This document shows positions 17,638-25,498 of a stretch of 58,920 bases of DNA, piece after piece. The position numbers and the translations under genes were made by a program. Position 1 is the first letter of the stretch. Each line of letters starts with the position of its first letter. The DNA is taken from NCBI GenBank assembly GCA_003151515.1, contig PLXS01000023.1:1-58920 (forward strand), written 5' to 3'. A model generated the notes under the pieces. That model was not told where the DNA came from. It saw only the letters and a list, made by a program, of their open reading frames with translations, and searched no databases. Source of the DNA: Opitutaceae bacterium (GTDB taxonomy: Bacteria; Verrucomicrobiota; Verrucomicrobiia; Opitutales; Opitutaceae).

Positions 17638-18030
17638 TCAGTCGGATTCCGGCCGGCCCCGGGAGGCCTTTATCGAGGCGCGGTGCCTCTTCGCCTCGAT
17701 CATCCTCGCCTTCTGTCCCCTGCTCTTCTGCCTGACCCGGCGGCGCTGCCTCTCCTTCTCCTGCCTCGCGGCGGACTGGGCCATCCTCGCAAGCGCCTCA
17801 AGCCTCGCGCAAAGCTGCTCCCAGGCCCTCTCGCGGTTGGATGCCTGGGAGCGCTCGTCCTGGCAGCGCACCTCGACGCCCGTGGGCTTGTGTCTCAGCC
17901 ACACGGTCGACGACGTCTTGTTGATCTTCTGGCCACCGGGGCCGCCGCCCCTGATGAAGCGCTCGTCGACGTCGCTGGGGGCCACGCCGAGCCTCTGGAG
18001 CCTGTGGAGGATGTGCGGGGGCTGGGCCAT
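17638..18030 (-). CDS. ArfB-like class I peptide chain release factor domain protein
   Basis: The 130-residue protein holds the catalytic domain of class I release factors with the GGQ motif intact (GGGPGGQ, residues 28-34, followed by [20 protein letters not shown]). It lacks the codon-recognition domain, and its C-terminal ~50 residues are Arg/Lys-rich ([18 protein letters not shown]). That plan matches the ArfB/YaeJ group and related free-standing RF-like proteins, which hydrolyse peptidyl-tRNA on stalled ribosomes with the basic tail in the mRNA channel. It diverges from thymidine kinase. The exact subfamily (ArfB or another RF-like branch) is not resolved. Confidence 0.88.
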   Translation of the reverse strand: MAQPPHILHRLQRLGVAPSDVDERFIRGGGPGGQKINKTSSTVWLRHKPTGVEVRCQDERSQASNRERAWEQLCARLEALARMAQSAARQEKERQRRRVRQKSRGQKARMIEAKRHRASIKASRGRPESD

Positions 18031-18164
18031 GGTCTCTCAATTATCTCGGCCATGCTCGCCCGGATCGCCCCCGGCGTCCACAAGCGAATCCTACCCCCGT
18101 CCAAGGCCGGCGGCGGCGGCGCTTGTCTCGCCTTTTGCCCGCAGGCGCTCAAGCGTCTGGTGCC

Positions 18165-18752
18165 ATGTCGAAGGTATACTTCTACTACTCGGCGATGAAC
18201 GCGGGCAAGAGCACCATCCTGCTCCAGTCGAGCTACAACTACCACGAACGCGGGATGCGCACGCTGCTCTTCGTGCCGGCGCTCGACACCCGGGCGGGCG
18301 CCGGGCGCATACAGTCGAGGATCGGCCTCGAGAAGGACGCCACGGCCCTCAAGGTGACGGACAACCTCCTGGAGAGCGTGCGCGCGTCCCACGCCGAGAA
18401 GCCGGTCGCCTGCGTCCTCATAGACGAGGCTCAGTTCCTCACGCCGGCCCAGGTGAGGCAGGCGACCGACATCGCCGACATCCTTCGCATTCCGGTCCTT
18501 TGCTACGGCCTGCGCACCGACTTCCAGGGGCGCCTCTTCCCCGGCAGCGCCGAGCTGCTTGCCGTGGCCGACAACCTGATCGAATTGAAGACCATCTGCC
18601 ACTGCGGGCGCAAGGCGACCATGAACCTGCGCGTGACCCACGACGGCAAGGCCGTGCGCGTGGGCCAGCAGGTGGAGATCGGGGGCAATGACCGCTACGT
18701 CGCCATGTGCCGGCGCCACTTCAAGGAGGCCTTCGGCCCCGGCTGGTCCTAA
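18165..18752 (+). CDS. tdk: Thymidine kinase
   Basis: The 195-residue protein starts at the ATG at 18165 ([17 protein letters not shown]); an upstream in-frame ATG at 18123 adds an unconserved 14 residues. The Walker A motif is SAMNAGKST (residues 9-17). [10 protein letters not shown] holds the Walker B and catalytic Glu, and [18 protein letters not shown] is the lasso-region signature. It is a type II thymidine kinase that phosphorylates thymidine for dTTP salvage. The zinc site usual for the family appears partly kept (CHCG plus a C-terminal CRRHF). Its stop overlaps the stop of the convergent asparagine synthase gene by 4 bp. Confidence 0.95.
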   Translation: MSKVYFYYSAMNAGKSTILLQSSYNYHERGMRTLLFVPALDTRAGAGRIQSRIGLEKDATALKVTDNLLESVRASHAEKPVACVLIDEAQFLTPAQVRQATDIADILRIPVLCYGLRTDFQGRLFPGSAELLAVADNLIELKTICHCGRKATMNLRVTHDGKAVRVGQQVEIGGNDRYVAMCRRHFKEAFGPGWS

Positions 18753-20644
18753 CCCGGAGCCGGGGTGGGCGCGGCCCCCGCGCCGCACCAGGCCTGAAGG
18801 AGCCACGTGTTCCACAGGAACGCCCTCTGGTCGGATCGGCCGGCGCGGTGCTCGGCCAGCTTGGCCTGGATGAAGGCCGTGTTGAGGTCGCCCACAGGAG
18901 CGGCCGGGTTCAGGTCCAGGCTCCCGTCCTTGAACCATGCGCCGACGGGGACGCCGAAACCCTGCTTCCTGCGGTAGAGCACGTCCCGCGGCAGCAGGGG
19001 CTCGAGCGCCTTCTTCAGGATGTATTTCGTCTGGCCGCGGCGGTACTTCCACGACGAGGGGATCCGCCGCACGAAGTCGACGAAGTCGATGTCCAGGAAG
19101 GGGGCGCGCGCCTCGAGCCCGTGCATCATGGTCGCCCTGTCGACCTTGACCAGGATGTCGTCCTGCAGGTAGAGCTTCACGTAGAACTGCAGTGTGCGGT
19201 CCATGACGTCCGCCTGCCGGCAGCCCTCCCACGCCGCGATGGCCTCGGAAAAGACATCCTCGAGGTCCACAGGCTCCCGGAAGAGTTCCTCGAGCTCCGA
19301 GACGCCGAGCGTCGCCATCCAGACCGGGAGCCAGAGCCTGGGAGGGTGCGAGAGTCCGCGCAGCGTGCGCTTCAGCCTGAAGTCGAAGCTCATGTAGCTG
19401 TGCGACACCGGCATGCGGGCGGCGACCATGCATATCGCCCGGTGCACGGGTCGCGGCACGAGCCTCGAGTAAAGCTCCGCCTTGCGCAGGGCGACGAAGG
19501 GGTCGTAGCCGGCGAACAGCTCGTCGCCGGCGTCTCCGCCCAGCGCGACCTTGACGTGGCGTCGGGTGAACTGGCTCAGGAGGTAGGACGGCAGGAGCGA
19601 GCTGTCGCCCATCGGCTCGTCGAGCTTGCCCGCGATCTCCCCGAGAAGCCCCGCGGCCTTCGCCATGGAAAGGGTCTCCACGTGGTGGTTGGTGCCGAAG
19701 AGCCGCGCCACCCGCAGCGCGTGGGCGGACTCGTCGAAGCTCGCCTCCTCGAAGCCGATGCTGAACGTCTCGAGCCTGCCCGCCGGCACGTGCCGCGACG
19801 CAAGCGCGGCGATGGCCGAGGAGTCGACGCCCCCGCTCAGGAAGACGCCCACCGGCACGTCAGCGACAAGCCTGCGGCGCACGGCGGCGTCAAGGCGCGA
19901 GCGTATCTCCTCGCCCCACGCCTGCTCCGGGTCGGCCGGGATCTCGGAGCCCGCAAACGGCTCGAGGACCAGGTCCCAGTAGCGCTCAACCCTGGCGCCG
20001 AGCGCGGGGTCGTCCAGCTCCACCGTGAGCGAGCAGCCGCCCGGAAGCTTGTAGACGCCCTCGAGGATCGTGCCGGGAGCGGGGATGTAGCCATACCCGA
20101 AGTATTTCTTGAGCGAGCGGCGCGAGAGCCCGGACGGCGCGGCCGGGTGGGCCCTGATGGCCGAGAGCTCGGAGCCGAAGGCAAACGTCCCGCTGCGCGA
20201 AAAGTAGAACAGGGGCTTCTTGCCGAACCGGTCGCGGCTGCCGAAGAGCCTGCGGCGGGCGCGGTCGTAGATCACGAAGGCCCACATGCCGTTGCAGCGG
20301 GCGGGCAGGCCCGCGCCCCACTCGCGGTACCCGTTGAGCAGCACCTCGGTGTCCGAGTGGTCGGTGCGAAAGACGTGCCCGCGGGAGGCCAGCTCGGAGC
20401 GAAGCTCGGCGAAGTTGTATATTTCCCCGTTGAAGACGATCACCAGGGCGCCGTCGGCGCTTTCCATCGGCTGGTGGCCCCCCTCGATGTCCAGGATCGA
20501 GAGGCGGCTGTGGCCCAGGCTCACGGACGTCCTTGCGTCGCGCCAAAAGCCCGTGTCGTCGGGCCCGCGCCTGGCGACGGCCCCGACCATGCGCCGCAGG
20601 TCCTCCTCCGCGCCCGCCCCCACAAATCCGGCTATTCCGCACAT
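18749..20644 (-). CDS. asnB: Asparagine synthase (glutamine-hydrolysing)
   Basis: The 631-residue protein starts at the ATG at 20644, placing the nucleophilic Cys2 at the N-terminus (MCGIAGFVG); longer in-frame starts would block Ntn maturation. The glutaminase domain spans residues ~1-200 (RGPDDTG, NGEIYNF). The synthetase domain carries the PP-loop SGGVDSS at 270-276. It transfers glutamine amide nitrogen to aspartate, or, in polysaccharide clusters, may amidate another carboxylate. It is downstream of the membrane glycosyltransferase gene with an 11-bp gap, in a locus with GT2 and methyltransferase genes, so a role in surface glycan biosynthesis is plausible. Confidence 0.93.
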   Translation of the reverse strand: MCGIAGFVGAGAEEDLRRMVGAVARRGPDDTGFWRDARTSVSLGHSRLSILDIEGGHQPMESADGALVIVFNGEIYNFAELRSELASRGHVFRTDHSDTEVLLNGYREWGAGLPARCNGMWAFVIYDRARRRLFGSRDRFGKKPLFYFSRSGTFAFGSELSAIRAHPAAPSGLSRRSLKKYFGYGYIPAPGTILEGVYKLPGGCSLTVELDDPALGARVERYWDLVLEPFAGSEIPADPEQAWGEEIRSRLDAAVRRRLVADVPVGVFLSGGVDSSAIAALASRHVPAGRLETFSIGFEEASFDESAHALRVARLFGTNHHVETLSMAKAAGLLGEIAGKLDEPMGDSSLLPSYLLSQFTRRHVKVALGGDAGDELFAGYDPFVALRKAELYSRLVPRPVHRAICMVAARMPVSHSYMSFDFRLKRTLRGLSHPPRLWLPVWMATLGVSELEELFREPVDLEDVFSEAIAAWEGCRQADVMDRTLQFYVKLYLQDDILVKVDRATMMHGLEARAPFLDIDFVDFVRRIPSSWKYRRGQTKYILKKALEPLLPRDVLYRRKQGFGVPVGAWFKDGSLDLNPAAPVGDLNTAFIQAKLAEHRAGRSDQRAFLWNTWLLQAWCGAGAAPTPAPG

Positions 20645-20655
20645 GCTTGGTTGGC

Positions 20656-22233
20656 CTAGGCTAAGGGATGCGGCGGCGCCTCGCCAAGACCGTAGCGCGC
20701 GGGCCCGAACAGCAGGGGCGAGAGCGCCACAAGCAGGTAGCAGATGAACTGCGTCGGATAGCTGTAGCGGTCCGTCGCGGTCTCGACCAGGCAGACGACC
20801 AGGCTCGCCCCGAGGGGCATGAGCGAAAGCATGAACAGGAGGAAGGCGCCGTCGTGGCGGCCGCGCGAGCGGGCCAGCCGCGCCAGGCTCATCCCCAGCA
20901 TGGCCGCGTACGCCCAGCTCCAGAGCACGCTCTGGTAGACCGCGCCGTGGACGCACTGCCAGGCATGCTGCAGGCCCCGCAGGAGGCGCTCGCCGGCCGG
21001 GGCCGCGGCCTCCTCGCCCGCCGGCCCGCCACCCGCGGATGCGCTACCCCGCGCGAAGTCGCGCGCATCGGCGGTCGGCTCGCCGCGGCTGCGGTACCTC
21101 ATCGAGTCGTAGAAATCGAACTTGTAGCCGATGCCGCCGAAGAAGGAGACCATGTTCGCCCACACGTACTTTGCGTAGAGGTCAGGGTGCCTGCGGATGG
21201 CGGTCAGCGACACCTCGCGGATGTATCGCCTGTTCTGCAGGTAGTCCCCCGGGCCGAAGCGCGTGCCCGAGCCCCATCCGGCGCTCCAGACCAGGCGGTT
21301 GTACGCTTTGGCGTAGACCTCGAAGAGCGCCCCGGCGTCCCAGGACGTCCTGACAAGCTCCAGATCCGCGCGCGTGATCCCGTTCCTCTCGTAGGACTCG
21401 GGAAGGCCCTCGAGGGCCTTGTTGACCGATGGTGGCAGCCCGGGGTCGGGCTCCCAGAAGAGCGCTGTCGCGCCCGCGAGGTTCGCCTCAGCGAAGGGGC
21501 TTATCACGAACTGGCCGATCGTCGCGTAATTGTAGGCGCAGAACGCGAGGAGGATCGCCGGGAACGGGGCGGCGAACCCGAGCGCCCGGCCCCGGCCCGC
21601 CCCGTTCCAGAGCAGGTAGGCCAGGACCGCCGCGTAGATCACCGCAAAATACGCGCCCGCAGGGCGCACGAGGATGGCGAGCGCCATGAGCGCCGACGCG
21701 AGCGCGAGGCTCCCCGGCGTGGCGCGGGCCGCGGCGAGCACCAGGGAGCCGGCGGCGAGGATCAGCACGCTCGTGTAGAGGCTGTCGCTCAAGAGCGAGA
21801 CGTCGTAGACCAGGACCTGCGGGCTGCCGAGGAAGCCGCACACCGCCAGCGCGGCGGGCAGCGCGAGCGACCTGCGCAGGCGCCGCACGGAGTGGACCAG
21901 GAACAGGGCCGAGGCGAACGAGAGGAGGTTCTGGACAACGATGACGGCGATCCAGCGGTCGACGCACGAGGTCACGGCCCAGACCAGGAGCGGATAGCCG
22001 GGCGTGCGGAAGATGAATCGGGGCCAGTGGCCCGAGCGCATCGTGTCGGCGACGTCCAGGTAGCTCTGCGAATCCTGGGAAAGGTCGACCCTCGGGCTGT
22101 ACCAGAAGAAGGGGATGCGCGTCGCCATGAAGGCGGCGAGCATCAGCAGGACCAGGGCGAGGTACGGCGGATCGCACAGGAGCGCGGCCGCCCGGCCCCG
22201 GAGGGACCCTCCCGGTCTGGGGCTCTCATTCAT
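20656..22233 (-). CDS. Polytopic ArnT/PMT-like glycosyltransferase
   Basis: The 525-residue inner-membrane protein has about ten spans. The first loop carries SPRVDLSQDSQSYLDVADTMRSG followed by FRTPGYPLLVW, an acidic loop plus R.PGYP pattern typical of GT-C enzymes of the ArnT/PMT (GT39/GT83-like) type. These transfer a sugar from a polyprenyl phosphate donor to an envelope acceptor. A Gly/Ala-rich loop near residues 385-410 interrupts the hydrophobic C-terminal half. It diverges from the GT2 gene at 22378, whose product could make the polyprenyl-phosphate sugar it uses. Asparagine synthase follows. Donor and acceptor are unknown. Confidence 0.75.
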   Translation of the reverse strand: MNESPRPGGSLRGRAAALLCDPPYLALVLLMLAAFMATRIPFFWYSPRVDLSQDSQSYLDVADTMRSGHWPRFIFRTPGYPLLVWAVTSCVDRWIAVIVVQNLLSFASALFLVHSVRRLRRSLALPAALAVCGFLGSPQVLVYDVSLLSDSLYTSVLILAAGSLVLAAARATPGSLALASALMALAILVRPAGAYFAVIYAAVLAYLLWNGAGRGRALGFAAPFPAILLAFCAYNYATIGQFVISPFAEANLAGATALFWEPDPGLPPSVNKALEGLPESYERNGITRADLELVRTSWDAGALFEVYAKAYNRLVWSAGWGSGTRFGPGDYLQNRRYIREVSLTAIRRHPDLYAKYVWANMVSFFGGIGYKFDFYDSMRYRSRGEPTADARDFARGSASAGGGPAGEEAAAPAGERLLRGLQHAWQCVHGAVYQSVLWSWAYAAMLGMSLARLARSRGRHDGAFLLFMLSLMPLGASLVVCLVETATDRYSYPTQFICYLLVALSPLLFGPARYGLGEAPPHPLA

Positions 22234-22377
22234 GCGCGGTGCCGCCTCACGGACTGGAAATGAAGGACGCGGCGCCCCCTATGCGAGAAAATTGGGCCCC
22301 GGGGCGCCCTGCCCGCGCAAGGATGCGTTTGACGGCGCCGCGCATTTGCTCTCGCGTAGCTTCAAACCACCGAGCGC

Positions 22378-23262
22378 ATGGACAGCAACCCACCCGAGCG
22401 CGATGACGGGGGCGAGACCAGGGGCGTGAGCTTCATCGTCCCCTGCTTCAATGAGGACCCGGACGTCGTCCTGGGGACGGTGGCGAAGCTCGGCCGCGCG
22501 GCCGCCGACGCGGGATGGGACCACGAGGTGATCGTGGTCGACGACGGCTCCGCCGGCGCCCCGTACGGGCGCGTCGCGCAGGCGGGCGCGCGGCTCGTAA
22601 GGCACAGGGCCAACCGCGGCTACGGGGCGGCGCTCTCGAGCGGGCTGCGCTCGGCCCGCTTCCCGTGGATCGGGATCATCGACGCGGACGGGACCTACCC
22701 CCCCGAGAGGCTCTCGGAGATGCTCCCCATGACGCGCGACTACCAGATGGTCGTCGGGGCGCGCAGCTGGAGCGACATCGGGTGGCTGCGGCGAACGCCC
22801 AAGCGAGTCCTCACGTGCCTTGCGGGCTACCTCGCCAACCACCCCATTGCCGACCTCAATTCCGGCATGAGGGTCTTCCACCGCGAGATCTACGACGGCC
22901 ACCGGCGTATCTTCCCGGACCGGTTCTCCTTCAGCTCCACGCTCACGATGGTCGGTCTGACCTCCGGCTACGAGGTGGCGTTTGTCCCGATCGAGTATTT
23001 CGAGCGGATAGGGCGCTCGAGCATTCACCCGCTCAAGGACCCGGTGCGCTTCGGCTACCAGCTCCTGCGCCTCTCCCTCTACTTCCGGCCCCTGAGGTTC
23101 TTCATCCCCTTGAGCCTCTTCATCGGCCTTCTGGCGGTCGTCCGCGGCATCCGCGACCTGATGCTCAACAACCACTTCGGCGGGCTGACGCTCGTCCTCT
23201 GCTTCATGGCCTTCCAGGTGTTCTTCTTCGGCCTGATAGCCGAGATCATCAACAAGAAGTGA
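22378..23262 (+). CDS. GT2 family glycosyltransferase (DPM1/polyprenyl-phosphate type)
   Basis: The 294-residue protein has a GT-A fold: GVSFIVPCFNED at the N-terminus, VIVVDDGS, HRANRGYGAALSSGL, and the metal-binding DxD as GIIDADGTYPPE (~residue 102). Two hydrophobic spans close the C-terminus (FFIPLSLFIGLLAVV, LTLVLCFMAFQVFFFGLIAEI). This architecture matches dolichol/polyprenyl-phosphate sugar synthases, which load a sugar onto the lipid carrier at the inner membrane. It pairs logically with the divergent GT-C enzyme at 20656. Its stop overlaps the GTG start of the methyltransferase (GTGA), so the two are translationally coupled. Confidence 0.88.
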   Translation: MDSNPPERDDGGETRGVSFIVPCFNEDPDVVLGTVAKLGRAAADAGWDHEVIVVDDGSAGAPYGRVAQAGARLVRHRANRGYGAALSSGLRSARFPWIGIIDADGTYPPERLSEMLPMTRDYQMVVGARSWSDIGWLRRTPKRVLTCLAGYLANHPIADLNSGMRVFHREIYDGHRRIFPDRFSFSSTLTMVGLTSGYEVAFVPIEYFERIGRSSIHPLKDPVRFGYQLLRLSLYFRPLRFFIPLSLFIGLLAVVRGIRDLMLNNHFGGLTLVLCFMAFQVFFFGLIAEIINKK

Positions 23263-24041
23263 GCGCCACGCAGGAACAGGCGAGCCGACCGGGGGCCGAG
23301 CTTCCGCTGACCATGAGCTCGGCCATGGCCACGATAACCCGCTACCACGGATACCTGTGGTCGCACGTGCAGCCGTTGCTCGGGGCGCGCGTCATGGAGG
23401 TCGGCGTGGGCTTCGGGCACTACACGAGGCGGATGCTCTCGGAGGGCCGGCGGGTCCTGGGCTGCGACCTTGACGCGGGCCACCTCGAGGACCTGCGCCG
23501 CTCGGCCGCCTCCCCCCTGCTTGAGACGCTGCGCCTCGACCTCGAGGAGCCCGGGCCGTCGCGCGCCGCCGCCGCCGCGTTCTCGCCGGACACGGTGGTG
23601 CTGCTGAACGTCCTCGAGCACATCCGCGCGCACGAGGCGGCCCTGGCGTTCCTGCGCGGCGTGGCCGCACCCGGAGCTGCGCTCGTGCTGATTGTCCCCG
23701 CCATGCAGCCGCTCTTCAACGGCCTGGACCGCGAGGCCGGCCACCAGCGCCGCTACTCGCGGGCATCGCTCGCGGCCGCCATGCGCGCGGCGGGATGGGG
23801 GGTCGAAAGGGCGCGCTACATCAACCTGCCCGGGGTGCCGGGCTGGCTCGCCGCGGGCTGGCTCGGCCGGGCGCGCCATGCCGGCGCGCAGCTCGACGCG
23901 CCGTCGACAAACGCCCTTCTGCGCGTCTACGACAGGTTCTTTGTCGGCGTCTCCAGGCTCACCGACCCCCTCTGCTCGGGGATCGCAGGGCTTAGCGTGC
24001 TGGCCGTCGGGCGCAATCGGGAGGGGGCCCCCGCGCCATGA
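23259..24041 (+). CDS. Class I SAM-dependent methyltransferase
   Basis: The 260-residue protein starts at the GTG at 23259, which overlaps the GT2 stop; an ATG at 23313 would give 242 residues. Motif I is ARVMEVGVGFGHYTRRML, motif II is VLGCDLDAGHLEDLR, and PDTVVLLNVLEHIRAHEAALAFLRGV is the usual post-motif. The C-terminal half (GHQRRYSRASLAAAMRAAGW) resembles methyltransferases encoded in surface polysaccharide loci. The acceptor is unknown, probably a lipid-linked sugar. The stop overlaps the next start (ATGA). Confidence 0.87.
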   Translation: MSATQEQASRPGAELPLTMSSAMATITRYHGYLWSHVQPLLGARVMEVGVGFGHYTRRMLSEGRRVLGCDLDAGHLEDLRRSAASPLLETLRLDLEEPGPSRAAAAAFSPDTVVLLNVLEHIRAHEAALAFLRGVAAPGAALVLIVPAMQPLFNGLDREAGHQRRYSRASLAAAMRAAGWGVERARYINLPGVPGWLAAGWLGRARHAGAQLDAPSTNALLRVYDRFFVGVSRLTDPLCSGIAGLSVLAVGRNREGAPAP

Positions 24042-25021
24042 GCCGCGCCGTGTCAGCGGCGTTGCTGGCCGGCTTCGTCCTGGCTCTCGCGCCGTCCGGG
24101 CTCAGGGCCGGCGCCGACGTGCCCGCGGGGCGGGTCCAGCGCCTGAAGATAACCATACTGTCCACCATGCTCGCGGACCGCTCGGAACTCGGCGAATGGG
24201 GCTTCTCCGCGCTGGTCGAGGCCGACGGCCACCGCATCCTCTTCGACACCGGGGCGCATACCGACGTGGTCCTGAAGAACGCCCGGGAGCTTGGCGTCGA
24301 CCTGTCGTCGGTGCCCGAGGCCGTCCTAAGCCACCACCACTCCGACCACGTCGGGGGATTCATGACGCTCAGGCGCTCGGTGATGGCCAGGTCCCCCTCG
24401 GCGCTCTCCAGGACCCATGTCGCGCTCGGCATCTTCTATCCGCGCACCTCGGGAATCCCCCTCGTCGAGGGCAACACGATGATAGCGATCAAGTCCGAGT
24501 ACGAGGCGACCGGGGGGGTCTTCGTCGTCCACGAGGGGCCCGCCCAGCTTTACGGGGGAGTATGGCTCACCGGACCGGTGCCGAGGCGCTACCCCGAGCG
24601 CAACTGGAGCGAGACGGGCCGCGTGAGGACCCCGGCCGGCCTGGTCGAGGACACCATCCCGGAGGACATGTCCCTCGTGTGCGACACCGACCGGGGGCTT
24701 GTCGTGCTCACGGGCTGCGGGCACGCCGGGGTCGTAAACATCGTCGAGTATTCGCGCGAGATCGTCCGGCCGGTGCGGGTCCACGCCCTGATCGGCGGAA
24801 TCCACCTGTTTAGCGCTTCCGAGGACACCCTGCGCTGGACCGCGCGGAAGCTGGCGGCGGTCGGCGTCGACAACTTGATCGGCGCGCACTGCACGGGCAT
24901 CGAGACCGTGCTGCGCTTCCGCCAGGACCTCGGCCTCGACCGGGCCCACGCCGTGGTGGGCGCCGTCGGGGCAACGTTCGCTCTGGACAAGGGCATCGAT
25001 CCGGGACTCATCGCCCAGTAG
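24038..25021 (+). CDS. Exported metallo-beta-lactamase-fold hydrolase
   Basis: The 327-residue protein has a signal peptide (VSAALLAGFVLALAPSGLRAGA). The MBL motifs are LFDTGA, then LSHHHSDHVGG (HxHxDH metal site), GLVVLTGCGHAGVVNI for the third His region and IGGIHLF near the C-terminus. The order of motifs resembles the MJ0301-like / RFA-P-synthase-related branch. Those enzymes are cytoplasmic, whereas this one is exported. It is joined to the methyltransferase by an ATGA overlap, so it is read from the same message as the glycan genes. The substrate is unknown: possibly a phosphoester or lactone. Confidence 0.85.
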   Translation: MSRAVSAALLAGFVLALAPSGLRAGADVPAGRVQRLKITILSTMLADRSELGEWGFSALVEADGHRILFDTGAHTDVVLKNARELGVDLSSVPEAVLSHHHSDHVGGFMTLRRSVMARSPSALSRTHVALGIFYPRTSGIPLVEGNTMIAIKSEYEATGGVFVVHEGPAQLYGGVWLTGPVPRRYPERNWSETGRVRTPAGLVEDTIPEDMSLVCDTDRGLVVLTGCGHAGVVNIVEYSREIVRPVRVHALIGGIHLFSASEDTLRWTARKLAAVGVDNLIGAHCTGIETVLRFRQDLGLDRAHAVVGAVGATFALDKGIDPGLIAQ

Positions 25022-25098
25022 CGGGTCCCAAGGCGCGCGGAAAGGCGTAACCAAACCGGGCGGGCGCGCGTCTGCCTCTGAACCTCCGCCTTAATCCC

Positions 25099-25431
25099 AT
25101 GAACAAGAAACTGCTGGCATTGTTTGCAGCGAGCGCGGTGGGGCTCTCGGTCCTCACCTATTCCGTATGCGCCCAGAGCGCGCCGACCCCCACCCCGCCG
25201 GCGAATCCCGCGGCCCCCACAGGCGGCCGGCACTACCACCCGGCCATCAGGGCGGCCATCAGGGCCCTGGAGCGCGCCAAGGCGGAGATGCAGGCCGCCG
25301 CGCACGACTTCGGCGGCCACCGCGTCGATGCGATCAACGCCTGCGACATCGCCATAGCCCAGCTCCAGCTGGCGCTGCAGTACGCGAACCAGAACAGCCC
25401 CGGCACGCAGCAGGCTCCGGGAGCGCAGTAG
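25099..25431 (+). CDS. Small secreted helical protein
   Basis: The 110-residue protein has a signal peptide (KKLLALFAASAVGLSVLTYSVCAQ), then a short Pro-rich linker, then a two-helix domain: HPAIRAAIRALERAKAEMQAAAHDFGGHR followed by VDAINACDIAIAQLQLALQYANQ. The AxHDFGGHR-xxA-CD-AI-QL pattern recurs in small exported proteins of several phyla and has no assigned function. It sits between the MBL hydrolase and the GH9 enzyme on the same strand. Confidence 0.8.
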   Translation: MNKKLLALFAASAVGLSVLTYSVCAQSAPTPTPPANPAAPTGGRHYHPAIRAAIRALERAKAEMQAAAHDFGGHRVDAINACDIAIAQLQLALQYANQNSPGTQQAPGAQ

Positions 25432-25498
25432 GGCCGAATACGGGCGCCGGCGCCGCGGGTTGCCAATTCGCAATTCCGCGTTGATCGTTCGCCGACAC

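Noticed and set aside
22515..23258. Long N-terminal extension of the methyltransferase across the GT2 gene
   Set aside because: It is a shadow of the GT2 gene in another frame. The methyltransferase fold begins after the GTG at 23259.
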